Positions 7,950 to 16,702 of a stretch of 64,000 bases of DNA are shown piece after piece (position 1 is the first letter of the stretch; each line of letters starts with the position of its first letter). Position numbers and translations under genes: made by a program. The notes under the pieces are model-generated. The model ran no database searches, was not told where the DNA came from, and worked only from the letters and a program-made list of their open reading frames with translations. This DNA is from Atopomonas hussainii (GTDB taxonomy: Bacteria > Pseudomonadota > Gammaproteobacteria > Pseudomonadales > Pseudomonadaceae): positions 171,913-235,912 of the forward strand of contig NZ_FOAS01000005.1 of NCBI RefSeq assembly GCF_900109735.1, in the 5' to 3' direction.

Positions 7950-8933
7950 ATGCGTGATCCGGGATTAGTCGTCACCTTGGCCTACGATGGCCTGTGTACG
8001 TTTGAGTTTGGTATTGCCGTGGAGATCTTCGGGTTGGCGCGGCCGGAATTTGATTTTCCGTGGTATCGCCACCAAGTGGCAGCGATCGAGCCGGGGCCGC
8101 TGCGTGCAGCTGGCGGGCTGACCTTTGCCGTGGATGGCGGCTTGGATTTGCTCGCGCAGGCGCAGACCATCGTGATTCCCGGTTGGCGAGATCGTAACGC
8201 CGCCGTGCCAGAAGATTTGCTCGCCGCGCTGCGCGCCGCGCATGAGCGTGGCGCACGTATTGTGTCGATTTGCTCAGGCGTGTTTGTGCTCGCCGCCAGC
8301 GGTTTGTTGGATGGCTTAAAGGCCACCACGCACTGGCGTTATTGCGCCGAGTTGCAGGCGCGTTACCCGCAGGTCGCCGTGGATGCCAGCGTGTTGTACG
8401 TGGATAACGGCCGTTTAATTTGCTCAGCCGGCAGTGCGGCGGGCATCGACGCGTGCCTGCATTTAGTGGCGCGCGACTGCGGGCAAGCGGTGGCTAATCG
8501 GGTTGGCCAGCGCTTAGTGATGGCGCCGCAGCGCAGTGGTGGGCAAGCGCAGTTTATTGAGCAGCCAGTGATTCACAGCCCGCGTCGCGATGTGGCGGCG
8601 CTGCTGGATTGGTTGCAGGCACGCCTGCACGAACCATTAAGCGTGGCGCAGATGGCGGATTTTCTCGCGGTTAGCCAACGCACCTTGCTGCGCCGTTTTC
8701 ACGAGGCCACCGGCATTAGCCCCAAAGGTTGGCTGCTACAAGCGCGATTGCAGCGCGCGCGGGAGTTACTGACGCACGAACGAGACATGCAGCGGGTGGC
8801 CGAGGCCAGCGGCTTTGCTTCGGCAGAAAGCCTGCGCAGCGCCTTTCGCCAGCATGTGGGGGTGTCGCCTGCGGTATATCGGCGACGTTTCGGCCAGAAC
8901 GGCGGCAAGGCTGGCATAACTAGCGCCTTGTAA
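7950..8933 (+). CDS. FtrA/GlxA-type AraC-family transcriptional regulator
   Basis: A 327-residue regulator. The N-terminal DJ-1/PfpI-like domain (about 1-190) has the ICSGVFVLAASGLLDGLKATTHW elbow; the C-terminal AraC double helix-turn-helix (about 215-315) includes LSVAQMADFLAVSQRTLLRRF and the closing FASAESLRSAFRQHVGVSPAVYRRRF. Proteins of this type are annotated FtrA and are typically divergent from a rhodanese gene, as here, which is the most likely target. The effector is unknown. The start at 7950 leaves a gap of about 100 bp to the rhodanese start at 7849, enough for shared operators. Confidence 0.88.
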   Translation: MRDPGLVVTLAYDGLCTFEFGIAVEIFGLARPEFDFPWYRHQVAAIEPGPLRAAGGLTFAVDGGLDLLAQAQTIVIPGWRDRNAAVPEDLLAALRAAHERGARIVSICSGVFVLAASGLLDGLKATTHWRYCAELQARYPQVAVDASVLYVDNGRLICSAGSAAGIDACLHLVARDCGQAVANRVGQRLVMAPQRSGGQAQFIEQPVIHSPRRDVAALLDWLQARLHEPLSVAQMADFLAVSQRTLLRRFHEATGISPKGWLLQARLQRARELLTHERDMQRVAEASGFASAESLRSAFRQHVGVSPAVYRRRFGQNGGKAGITSAL

Positions 8934-8987
8934 ACCAAGCAAGCGCTCGGTATGGTCGCAAAAAAGACCTCAGAGGCTCGTTCACTT

Positions 8988-10136
8988 ATGTCGGATGCAC
9001 TGGATTACTTCACCGCCGAACACCAATTGATTCGCGATTCGGTACGCCGCTTTGTTGAGGTGGAAATCCTCCCGCACATTGCCGACTGGGAGGAGGCCGA
9101 AAGCTTCCCCCGCGAGCTGTATCGGAAGGCAGGCGCGGCGGGCATCTTAGGCATCGGTTACCCCGAGCAATACGGCGGCAGTTATGAGGGCGATGTGTTC
9201 GCCAAAGTCGCCGCTAGTGAAGAGCTGATGCGCTCTGGCTCCGGCGGCTTGGTGGCCGGTTTGGGTTCGTTAGATATTGGCCTGCCGCCAGTGCTCAAAT
9301 GGGCTAAGCCGGCGCTGCGCGAGCGCGTGGTGCCGGAGGTGTTAAGCGGCGAGAAGATCATTGCCTTGGCGATTACTGAGCCTTCTGGCGGCTCGGATGT
9401 GGCCAACCTGAAAACTCGCGCCGTGCGTGATGGCGATTTTTATCGCGTCAGTGGCAGCAAAACCTTTATCACCAGCGGCGTGCGTGCCGACTATTACACC
9501 GTGGCGGTCCGCACCGGCGGCGAAGGTTTTGGCGGCGTTAGCTTGCTGCTGATTGAAAAAGACACCCCCGGTTTTACCGTGGGTCGTAGCCTGAAAAAGA
9601 TGGGTTGGTGGGCCTCGGATACCGCCGAGCTGTTCTTTGACGACTGCAAAGTGCCGGTGGAAAACCTGATTGGCATGGAGAACCTCGGCTTCGCCTGCAT
9701 CATGGCGAACTTCCAGAGCGAGCGCTTGGCGCTGGCGATTATGGCCAACATGACCTCGCAGTTGGCCTTGGATGAAGCCATGCGCTGGGCCCGCGAGCGT
9801 GAAGCCTTCGGCAAGCCGATCGGCAAGTTTCAGGTGCTAAAGCACCGCTTGGCCGAAATGGCCACGCAGCTGGAAGTCTCGCGGGAGTTCACCTATCGCC
9901 AAGCGGCGAAAATGGCCGCGGGCAAAAACGTGGTGAAGGAGATCTCCATGGCGAAAAACTTTGCCACCGATGTGTCTGATCGTATTACCTATGACGCCAC
10001 GCAAATTCTCGGTGGCATGGGCTTTATGCGCGAGTCGTTGGTCGAGCGGCTGTATCGCGATAACCGTATTTTGTCGATTGGCGGCGGCACCCGCGAAATC
10101 ATGAACGAGATCATCAGTAAGCAACTGGGCCTGTAA
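8988..10136 (+). CDS. Acyl-CoA dehydrogenase
   Basis: A FAD enzyme for the alpha-beta desaturation of acyl-CoA esters. About 382 residues, the normal length. Motifs: ITEPSGGSDVANLKT (substrate/FAD loop, about 125-140), KTFITSGVRADYY, AREREAFGKPIGKFQ, and the C-terminal ATQILGGMGFMRESLVERLYRDNRILSIGGGTREIM with a candidate catalytic acid in the YRDNR region. The ATG at 8988 gives MSDALDYFTAEHQL, which aligns with family N termini; an in-frame ATG at 8952 would add 12 residues. The chain-length preference cannot be read from the sequence. Presence after recR follows Pseudomonas gene order. Confidence 0.92.
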   Translation: MSDALDYFTAEHQLIRDSVRRFVEVEILPHIADWEEAESFPRELYRKAGAAGILGIGYPEQYGGSYEGDVFAKVAASEELMRSGSGGLVAGLGSLDIGLPPVLKWAKPALRERVVPEVLSGEKIIALAITEPSGGSDVANLKTRAVRDGDFYRVSGSKTFITSGVRADYYTVAVRTGGEGFGGVSLLLIEKDTPGFTVGRSLKKMGWWASDTAELFFDDCKVPVENLIGMENLGFACIMANFQSERLALAIMANMTSQLALDEAMRWAREREAFGKPIGKFQVLKHRLAEMATQLEVSREFTYRQAAKMAAGKNVVKEISMAKNFATDVSDRITYDATQILGGMGFMRESLVERLYRDNRILSIGGGTREIMNEIISKQLGL

Positions 10137-10163
10137 TTTTTTCCGCAGGCTGTAACAGCACCC

Positions 10164-10205
10164 AGGTCGGCCCGTCTATTGGCCGACCTTGCCATGTGGG
10201 CAAGG
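10164..10205 (+). promoter_or_regulatory. Two overlapping hairpins ahead of the repeat-peptide gene
   Basis: Hairpin 1: AGGTCGGCC (10164-10172) pairs with GGCCGACCT (10181-10189). Hairpin 2: CCTTGCC (10187-10193) pairs with GGCAAGG (10199-10205). They share bases 10187-10189, so both cannot form fully at once. They could be the end of the dehydrogenase transcript plus a leader structure; no T run follows hairpin 1. Confidence 0.45.
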
Positions 10206-10229
10206 CAAATACTTTAAGAGGAATGCCCC

Positions 10230-10490
10230 ATGAGTCTGCGAAACAAAGCCGCTGTGGCTGCTGTGATGTCGGTAAGTCTGATGACCGCGGCGGTGGCCCC
10301 GCAAGCAATGGCCAGCTGCGCGGCCAAGCCTGTGGCTAGCGCGAGCCCCTGTGCTGCCAATCCTTGTGCTGCAAACCCTTGTGCTGCAAACCCCTGCGCG
10401 GCCAATCCCTGTGCTGCCGCTAACCCCTGCGCCGCCGCCAATCCGTGTGCGGCTAACCCATGTGCAGCAAATCCCTGCGCGGCTAACTAA
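10230..10490 (+). CDS. Secreted peptide with tandem (P)CAAN repeats
   Basis: An 86-residue protein with two parts. Residues 1-28 (MSLRNKAAVAAVMSVSLMTA.., ending APQAMA) form a clear Sec signal peptide with likely cleavage before Ser29. The mature part has Cys30, then nine consecutive units from Pro40 to the end: seven PCAAN and two PCAAAN, so ten cysteines in about 58 residues. Codons for Cys, Ala and Asn vary between units (TGT/TGC; GCT, GCC, GCA, GCG), so the repeat is kept at protein level and is not a recent slippage product. AAGAGG precedes the start. It could be a metal-binding or thiol-buffer peptide or a RiPP precursor; no function is known to me. A DUF6969-like gene follows 100 bp downstream. 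Confidence 0.85.
   Translation: MSLRNKAAVAAVMSVSLMTAAVAPQAMASCAAKPVASASPCAANPCAANPCAANPCAANPCAAANPCAAANPCAANPCAANPCAAN
10347..10487 (+). repeat. In-frame 15/18-bp tandem repeat encoding PCAAN units
   Basis: Nine in-frame units, seven of 15 bp and two of 18 bp, fill the 3' half of the gene. Sequence identity between units is lower at third codon positions than at first and second positions, which indicates selection on the protein. Confidence 0.9.
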
Positions 10491-10590
10491 GCTCTGTCAT
10501 GCGCGGCAGGTGATGCTGTCGCGCATCGGCTAAATTATTTAGGTGCATGTGGCTTGCACGCTGTCGATCACCCTCTGCTAAGGCCGCTGA

Positions 10591-11334
10591 ATGACGCATA
10601 ACCCGGTTTTATCGCTCGATCAGGCGCAGTTTGTGCCGCATGACGCCGTGGCCCGCGAAGCCTTGCTGGCTGCCGCTGCAGAGGTGCGCGAATGCTATCG
10701 CGTGTTGGTCAAAGGCGGGCTGAATGTGGTCGGCGAGGTGCTGCGCGGTGAAGGGACCTTCTTCCAGATGCAGCACTACCCGGCGGATGATGTGTACGAC
10801 CGCGACAGCCACGGCCAGTATTACTACCACGCCCATCGTGGCGGTAAGGGCGAGCACGGTCACTTTCACACCTTTATGCGTGGTAAAGGGATGCCACCGG
10901 CTTGCGTGGCCCAGCCTTACGCACAGCCCAGTCGCGCCCAGTGGCCGGTAGATGCCGAGGCGATCAGCCATTTGATTGCGGTGTCGATGGACGCCTACGG
11001 CTATCCCATGGGCTTGTTTGCGTGTAACCGTTGGGTCACCGGCGAAACTTGGTACAGCGCCAGTGATGTGATCAGCATGTTGGATGGCTTTGCGATTGAT
11101 CATGCCAAGCCCTCGTGGCCGGTGAATCGCTGGTTAACGGCCTTGCTGCGCTTGTACCGGCCGCAGATTGAATACCTTTTGCAGCATCGCGATCAGGTCA
11201 TCGCGCACGCGCAGGCCGCGCAGCCTAGCGTGGATGTTTTGGAAGATCGCCAGTTAGAAATCACCGGTTATTTGCCGATCAATGTGGATAGCTGGACGGC
11301 ACTGCTAAATACCTCGCTGCCACAAAGTGCTTAA
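10591..11334 (+). CDS. His-rich DUF6969-like protein of unknown function
   Basis: A soluble 247-residue protein without signal peptide or membrane helix. The centre holds a striking aromatic/histidine run, DRDSHGQYYYHAHRGGKGEH followed by GHFHTFMR (about residues 70-97), with seven histidines that could bind a metal. The N-terminal part (ECYRVLVKGGLNVVGEVL) and the WFSASD-like segment TWYSASDVISMLDGF are also distinctive. From memory this resembles the family called DUF6969; I cannot confirm it here. It lies directly downstream of the Cys-repeat peptide on the same strand, so a shared role (for example modifying or loading the peptide) is possible but unproven. Confidence 0.6.
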   Translation: MTHNPVLSLDQAQFVPHDAVAREALLAAAAEVRECYRVLVKGGLNVVGEVLRGEGTFFQMQHYPADDVYDRDSHGQYYYHAHRGGKGEHGHFHTFMRGKGMPPACVAQPYAQPSRAQWPVDAEAISHLIAVSMDAYGYPMGLFACNRWVTGETWYSASDVISMLDGFAIDHAKPSWPVNRWLTALLRLYRPQIEYLLQHRDQVIAHAQAAQPSVDVLEDRQLEITGYLPINVDSWTALLNTSLPQSA

Positions 11335-11424
11335 GCCATAACGACTGCCATGCTTTGTTGCGGTGCTTGTCAGCGGTTAAGCGAGTAGGCACCCTAGGCA
11401 TCCATTTTTTCGCTCGGGGGTAGC

Positions 11425-13350
11425 ATGGGGCACGTAACGCAAGCCTTGCTGGTGGTGGGCAGTGAAGAGTGCGGTCGGCTGGAGGCGCTACGCCGTTATG
11501 CCAGCGACAACGCGATTGCCTTGACTGAGGTGGCCGAGAGCCGCTTTGTGCAGTCGCCCGCCGAGTTTATGGGCGAACAACAACACTTGCTCGCCGTGCT
11601 CACCGATGAGCAATTACCCGGTTATTTGGACATCGCCGAACGCTTGGGCTGTGTGCTGGGCGTGGTGCCGCGCGAAAAACAAATTCGCCTGCACGAGTGG
11701 TTTAACCTGCCACGCAATGTCGATGAAGCCATCGCGCTGGCGTGCTCGGACCAGCCACAAAAGATCGACGTGCTGCGCTGTAACGGCGAAACCACCTTAG
11801 GCCTAGTGATGGTGGGGGAAACGCCGTTTTTGGATGGCCGCAGTAAGGCGTTTCAAAATCGCGGTCACTCACTGATCGAGCAGTGGCTGTATCGTCTAGC
11901 CTTGATTTGGTTAAGCGTGCTGAACCTGTTCAAGATCAAACCCTTTCCGGTGTACCTAACTACCACGCGCGAAAACGCCCTGCACACCGCCATTACCGGT
12001 TTAGTGGCGATTGAGAATGACATTCGCGGCCCTGCGGCGCGCCTGATGGGCACTCGCCTAGAGGTGCAAGATGGGTTGATTTCCACCCTAGTGATTGCGC
12101 CTAAATCGGTGGGCGAATACTTGGGCTTTTTGCTGCGCGGGATTTTTCAGGGCGAGCAACCGCTGGCTAAGTTGCCGCGCGCGGTGAGCTTTATCCGCTG
12201 CCCAGAACTGACGCTGGAAAGCGAAGTGCCGTTGGCCTATTTCATTGACGGCAAGCCCCGCGAAGCCAAGCGCATTGAGCTGAAACTGCACGCCAAAGCA
12301 CTGCTGATGAATGTCAGCGAGGTGTATTTCAGCCGTGGCGATAGCAAAGAAGTGCACCGTACCGAGCAACTGCCGCGCAACGAAGAGCGGCTGAAAATGA
12401 TCGAGGCGCACCTGCCGCTGTTTACCCACGCGCTGGAAGAAGAGTTCCGCGACCTGTTTGTCATCCTGCGTGACATGGCGCGGCCGCACAGCACCTTCCT
12501 AACCCTGATGGTGCTGAGCGCCATCGTGGCCAGCTTAGGTTTATTCCTTTCCAGTCCGGCGGTGATTATCGGCGCTATGGTGCTGGCCCCGTTGATGGCG
12601 CCGATTATTTCTTTGGCGATGGGTTTGTTGCGCGGTGATCGCGGCATGCTGGAGCAATCGCTAAAAACCATTGGCATCGGTATGTGCCTCGCCATGGGCA
12701 CCGCCGCCATGGTGGCGTTATTGGTGCCGATTGAGCGCATCACCAACGAGATTGCCGGGCGCTTGCAGCCCAACTTGCTCGACTTGGGCGTGGCGATTGC
12801 CTCGGGCATTGCCGGCGCTTATGCCAACGTGCGCGAAGATGTGGCCAAAAGCGTGTCGGGCGTGGCGATTGCCGTGGCCTTGGTGCCGCCGCTGTGTGTC
12901 TCGGGGATTGGTTTAGGCTGGCTCGATTGGCATGTGTTCAGTGGCTCAATGTTGCTGTTTCTGACCAACTTGGTGGGTATTGCGTTGGCTGCCGCGCTGA
13001 CCTTCTTGTTCTTGGGCTATGCGCCGTTCCAGCGTGCGCGGCGTGGCTTGAGTGTGTCGCTAGTGCTGTTGGTGTTGGTGTCGATTCCACTGACCGTGTC
13101 GTTTGTCGAAATCACCAAACACTGGCAGATCGAAAAACTGGCCGCTGGGCAGGTGTTTATTCTCGACGGTAAAGAAATCAGCTTGAGCAACGTGCAAGTC
13201 AGCTTGAAGGGCAAACGCATTGTGCTGCACGCCGATGTGCTGTCGCGTAGCGGTGTTACCTACAGCGAAATGAAACGCCTAAAAGCTCAGCTGGAGCGCG
13301 AGCTGGAGCAGCCAATTGAGCTAGAGCTGACACCGCGGATTAGTCTTTAA
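11425..13350 (+). CDS. DUF389 membrane protein fused to a diacylglycerol-kinase-like domain
   Basis: 641 residues in three parts. Residues 1-115 are a weakly conserved N-terminal region. Residues about 130-300 look like the C-terminal beta domain of DAGK/YegS lipid kinases (VAIENDIRGPAARLMG, LISTLVIAPKSVGEYLGFLL, YFIDGKPREAKRIELKLHAK), but the GGDGT nucleotide motif of an active kinase is not seen. Residues about 350-560 form the DUF389 (TIGR00341) membrane domain with PAVIIGAMVLAPLMAPI and about six helices, followed by a soluble tail. Role unknown; it may sense or bind a lipid and couple it to the membrane domain. Confidence 0.78.
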   Translation: MGHVTQALLVVGSEECGRLEALRRYASDNAIALTEVAESRFVQSPAEFMGEQQHLLAVLTDEQLPGYLDIAERLGCVLGVVPREKQIRLHEWFNLPRNVDEAIALACSDQPQKIDVLRCNGETTLGLVMVGETPFLDGRSKAFQNRGHSLIEQWLYRLALIWLSVLNLFKIKPFPVYLTTTRENALHTAITGLVAIENDIRGPAARLMGTRLEVQDGLISTLVIAPKSVGEYLGFLLRGIFQGEQPLAKLPRAVSFIRCPELTLESEVPLAYFIDGKPREAKRIELKLHAKALLMNVSEVYFSRGDSKEVHRTEQLPRNEERLKMIEAHLPLFTHALEEEFRDLFVILRDMARPHSTFLTLMVLSAIVASLGLFLSSPAVIIGAMVLAPLMAPIISLAMGLLRGDRGMLEQSLKTIGIGMCLAMGTAAMVALLVPIERITNEIAGRLQPNLLDLGVAIASGIAGAYANVREDVAKSVSGVAIAVALVPPLCVSGIGLGWLDWHVFSGSMLLFLTNLVGIALAAALTFLFLGYAPFQRARRGLSVSLVLLVLVSIPLTVSFVEITKHWQIEKLAAGQVFILDGKEISLSNVQVSLKGKRIVLHADVLSRSGVTYSEMKRLKAQLERELEQPIELELTPRISL

Positions 13351-13365
13351 GGGGTATTAGAGATA

Positions 13366-13800
13366 ATGCTTAGGTGCCTAGCATTCCTTTTTCTATCTTG
13401 TGGCTGTGTTGGTCAATTATGGTCTTGTCCTTTGGAGGGGTATTGGAGGTCTGACGCGGAAAGGACACTGTCCAGTTTTCGTCAGGCTCAAGGTGTTTCG
13501 GAAAAGCAAAAGGAATTATTTGAGAATAATTTCTTCGGCAAGCTGTACATGCATATTGAGTGTGAAAGGTTTACAGCTGTTATGGAGGGCTGGCATGAAA
13601 TCACTGAATATGAACGAGTGACGTCTTCTGATGAGGTGGTAGTTATTAAGTTTAATTCTGAAATTGAGGGGGAAGTTGTTCGTAAAGCGGTAATCGAAGG
13701 TGCTTGTTATTCTCTTGCTGTTAATGAAGGGCAGTTTAAAGAGTATTTTTGCCCAATTACTAAGAGGGAGTTTTTAGAAGCCCGTGCCTCTGTGAGGTAA
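13366..13800 (+). CDS. Low-GC hypothetical secreted protein
   Basis: 144 residues that I do not recognise. The N terminus MLRCLAFLFLSCGCVGQLWS is a hydrophobic export signal; CGCVGQ could also be read as a lipobox-like Cys, but the preceding residues are a weak match. The mature part has five further cysteines and is mostly beta-predicted. A hand count of 13621-13680 gives 22 G/C in 60 (37%), far below the ~58% of neighbours, so it was probably acquired. It starts 15 bp after the DUF389 gene and faces the convergent gene at 13807. Confidence 0.6.
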   Translation: MLRCLAFLFLSCGCVGQLWSCPLEGYWRSDAERTLSSFRQAQGVSEKQKELFENNFFGKLYMHIECERFTAVMEGWHEITEYERVTSSDEVVVIKFNSEIEGEVVRKAVIEGACYSLAVNEGQFKEYFCPITKREFLEARASVR

Positions 13801-13806
13801 ACAATG

Positions 13807-14100
13807 TTATAGGTGCGGTTTGGCTGCTTGCTGTAGCGGCAATACTTGCGTGGTGTAGCGCATGCAACACACGCGCAAGAACGAGGCAAAGTTGCTCACT
13901 TCGCCGTGGTAATCCATCACTTCTTGATACAGCTTGCCGACCAGCTGCGGCATGCTGATGGCTTCGCCGGCGGCCATTTCTTCCAGCGTATCCCAGAACT
14001 GGTTTTCCAGACTCAGGGTGGTCACCACACCGCCAACACGCAGCGAACGGCGGCGTTTTTGGTACAAGCGTGGGTCGGCTTTTACGTAGATTTCGCACAT
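13807..14100 (-). CDS. Ribbon-helix-helix domain protein
   Basis: 97 residues. The segment YQKRRRSLRVGGVVTTLSLENQFWDTLEEMAAGEAISMPQLVGKLY matches the RHH_4 family: a basic strand RSLRVGGVVTTLSLE followed by two helices. Such proteins are usually DNA-binding dimers, here without a visible partner toxin. The C-terminal tail contains a CC pair (RVCCMRYTTQ). It lies between the low-GC gene and the DJ-1/PfpI gene as a single minus-strand gene. Confidence 0.7.
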   Translation of the reverse strand: MCEIYVKADPRLYQKRRRSLRVGGVVTTLSLENQFWDTLEEMAAGEAISMPQLVGKLYQEVMDYHGEVSNFASFLRVCCMRYTTQVLPLQQAAKPHL

Positions 14101-14189
14101 AGGGCACCTCCATCAGCGGGTCACTGTGGCACAGCCAGTGCGTTAGGGCAAAACCGCGCGCCGTGGGTTTAAGGCGGCGCGCAGCAGGT

Positions 14190-14771
14190 TTAGTGGCTGA
14201 TCTTAGTGCCCAGCGCTTCTAAGAACAGTGCCAGCCAAGCGGGGTGCGCTGGCCATGCGGGGGCGGTGATCAGGTTGCCATCGCGGTGGGCTTGGTCGAC
14301 GGGAATGTCGACGTACTCGCCATGTGCGGCACGCACTTCCGGGGCGCAGGCGGGGTAAGCGCTGCACGCGCGGCCTTCCAAAATGCCAGCGGCAGAAAGC
14401 AGTTGCGCGCCGTGGCATACCGCGGCAATCGGCTTACCGGCGCTGTTCATCTCGCGCACGATGGCCAGCACGTCTTCGTTTAAGCGCAAGTATTCTGGTG
14501 CGCGGCCACCGGGGATCACCAGGGCGTCGTAATCGGCGGCTTTAACCGCAGCAAAATCGGCGTTCAGGGCAAAGTTGTGCCCGGGCTTTTCGCTGTAGGT
14601 TTGGTCGCCTTCAAAGTCGTGGATGGCGGTGCGCACGCTATCGCCGGCAGCTTTGTTGGGGCATACGGCATGCACGGTGTGGCCAACCATTTGCAGGGCC
14701 TGGAAGGGCACCATGGTTTCGTAGTCTTCGGCGTAATCGCCAACCAGCATGAGGATTTTTTTCGCGGGCAT
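14190..14771 (-). CDS. DJ-1/PfpI-family protein
   Basis: 193 residues. The nucleophile elbow [14 protein letters not shown] holds the conserved cysteine (about 115), with the acidic partner in GDYAEDYE near the N terminus. This subfamily ([35 protein letters not shown]) is common in Pseudomonas; activities reported for relatives include glyoxalase III, deglycase and chaperone functions, none provable here. The start at 14771 ([13 protein letters not shown] upstream) is chosen over an upstream open frame that overlaps the diguanylate cyclase gene. Confidence 0.85.
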   Translation of the reverse strand: MPAKKILMLVGDYAEDYETMVPFQALQMVGHTVHAVCPNKAAGDSVRTAIHDFEGDQTYSEKPGHNFALNADFAAVKAADYDALVIPGGRAPEYLRLNEDVLAIVREMNSAGKPIAAVCHGAQLLSAAGILEGRACSAYPACAPEVRAAHGEYVDIPVDQAHRDGNLITAPAWPAHPAWLALFLEALGTKISH

Positions 14772-14839
14772 GGGGGAGTCCTCCGTGTGTGGAGGCCCCA
14801 TTCTGCGCGCAGGATGCAGCGCCGGGTAATACCGGGTGC

Positions 14840-16501
14840 CTACGCGGGCTGCTCGGGCAGGGGGGTATCGCTGGTGACCAGCATTTGGCCGCTGCGTTTG
14901 GCTTGGTACATGCGCTGATCGGCTAATTCGAGCAGGCTTTCCATGCGCGTGGCGTCGGCAGGGAAGAAGGCCACGCCAATGCTGGCGCTGATGATTAACG
15001 GGTTGCCGTCGCCGTCTTGATGCTGTTGCCGCAGGCTGTGGGCCATGGCCTCTAAGCGCTCTAGGGTGGCGCTGGGCTCGCCGCAAGCGGGCATCAGTAT
15101 GGCGAATTCATCGCCGCCCCAGCGCGCCACCGTATCGCTTTCACGCACTAGGGCTTGCAGGGTTTGCGCGACGTCGCACAGGGCTTTGTCGCCGGCGTTA
15201 TGACCCAGCTGGTCGTTAATCGCTTTGAAGCCGTTGAGGTCAATAAACGCCAGCGCCAAGGGCTTTTCTTGACGTTGGCAGTATTGCAGCGATTGCAGCA
15301 AGCGGTCGTCGAATAACAGGCGGTTGGGCAAGCCGGTCAGTGGGTCGCGATAGGCCAGCAGCTGCAGTTGCTCTTGCTGCAACTTGAGTTGGGTGATGTC
15401 GGTACAGATATAAATGCGCTGGGTAATCTTGCTTTGCTCGTCGCGCACCAGCGTGCGGGACACCAATACCGAGCGGCTACGCCCTTTAATGCCGTGCAGC
15501 CATAGCTCGCCATACCAGCGGTCACCCTCAAGGCTTTCTTCTAGGCTGGCCAAGCTGTCTTCGGGGCTTTCGCGGCTGTGGCTAAGCATGCTCCAGCCGG
15601 GTTCTAGCAGGGCATCTTTGGGGAAGCCGGTCATGCGGCAGAAGGCTGGGTTGACCAGTTGCGGGCGATAGTCGTGGTCGCAAATCAGTACGCCTTGGGT
15701 GCAGGCGTCGATGGCTAGGCTAGAAAGATTCAGGCGTGTTTCTAGCAATTGTCGCGCGGTGATGTCGGTGATGGTGCCCCACACGTTATGCAGCGTGCCT
15801 TGTGCATCGAACTGCATTTGGTTGTGTTCCAGCAGCGTTAGCTGCTGCCCATCGGGGCGCATAATGCGGTACTCAATGCTGTACGGCTGCGGGTCATGCA
15901 GGGCTGCTTGGGCTGCGGCGTGGTAGCGCTGGCGGTCATCGCTGTGCACTAAGGCGAGGTAATGTTCGTAGGTGGGGGTAAAGTTTGCCGGGTCTAGGCC
16001 TAGCAAGGCGAACACCTGATCACTCCAGTGCAGGGCGTTGCTGTGTGGATCCCAGCTCCAGGCGGCAATGCCGGCATCTAAAGCGCTGCGTTGCAGCAAG
16101 TCGTGACTTAGGCGCAGTTCTGGAACGGCCAATTCGGCTTCATTAAGCGGGCGTAAGCGCAGTAGATAGCTCTGTTGGCGCTGTGACCAAAGGCTGCATT
16201 GCACATGCAGTGGTGCACCTTGGGCGTGCTGCAAACGCACCAGCCAAGCGCCGGTTTGCAGGCTTTGCGGGCCTACCAGTTGTTCGAGGTTTTGTTGCTG
16301 CAGTTGGCTTTGCGAAAGCGCCAACAGGTAGCTCGCCTGCGCATTGCTGAGCAAGATACGCCCTTGCTTGTTGACCAGTAGCAGGGCTTCCGGCCAGCGC
16401 TGCAGCATTTGTAAGCGGCGTAGGCGCGCGTAATAGAAATGCCCGGCGCCACTGGCAAGCACAATAAGAGCAACGGTTACCCACAACAGTGCGCTGTTCA
16501 T
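14840..16501 (-). CDS. Membrane-bound PAS-PAS-GGDEF diguanylate cyclase
   Basis: 553 residues. It has one N-terminal membrane helix ([21 protein letters not shown], about 4-24), a degenerate PAS (about 35-110), a PAS/PAC pair (about 140-255 and 262-375, each ending in an IxDIT-type motif) and a C-terminal GGDEF domain (about 385-545). The active site reads RWGGDEF and is intact. RESD lies five residues upstream and is a proper inhibitory I-site, so product feedback is expected. There is no EAL domain. It makes c-di-GMP in response to a signal sensed by the PAS modules. Single gene, divergent from the alcohol dehydrogenase. Confidence 0.92.
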   Translation of the reverse strand: MNSALLWVTVALIVLASGAGHFYYARLRRLQMLQRWPEALLLVNKQGRILLSNAQASYLLALSQSQLQQQNLEQLVGPQSLQTGAWLVRLQHAQGAPLHVQCSLWSQRQQSYLLRLRPLNEAELAVPELRLSHDLLQRSALDAGIAAWSWDPHSNALHWSDQVFALLGLDPANFTPTYEHYLALVHSDDRQRYHAAAQAALHDPQPYSIEYRIMRPDGQQLTLLEHNQMQFDAQGTLHNVWGTITDITARQLLETRLNLSSLAIDACTQGVLICDHDYRPQLVNPAFCRMTGFPKDALLEPGWSMLSHSRESPEDSLASLEESLEGDRWYGELWLHGIKGRSRSVLVSRTLVRDEQSKITQRIYICTDITQLKLQQEQLQLLAYRDPLTGLPNRLLFDDRLLQSLQYCQRQEKPLALAFIDLNGFKAINDQLGHNAGDKALCDVAQTLQALVRESDTVARWGGDEFAILMPACGEPSATLERLEAMAHSLRQQHQDGDGNPLIISASIGVAFFPADATRMESLLELADQRMYQAKRSGQMLVTSDTPLPEQPA

Positions 16502-16702
16502 GGCAATTATTTGACGTTGTTATTTATGGCGTTTTCTATGCGGGAACTATGCCATGAGTGATGGCTTGGTGCTATTGCGGGGCCATTACCGGCAGACAGC
16601 CGGTCGTGCTGCGCCGTAACGCCTTATTCAGCAGGCCGATAGTGCGCCTGCGCAGGGCGCTTGCGGCTATGCTCTAGGCTTTTGCACCTACAGGAGAGCG
16701 CC

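Noticed and set aside
10347..10487. CRISPR-like tandem repeat
   Set aside because: Units are in frame, 15 or 18 bp, without spacers, and encode PCAAN in a secreted peptide.
14772..15086. Upstream extension of the DJ-1/PfpI frame
   Set aside because: It overlaps the diguanylate cyclase coding region, and the family start with GGAG is at 14771.
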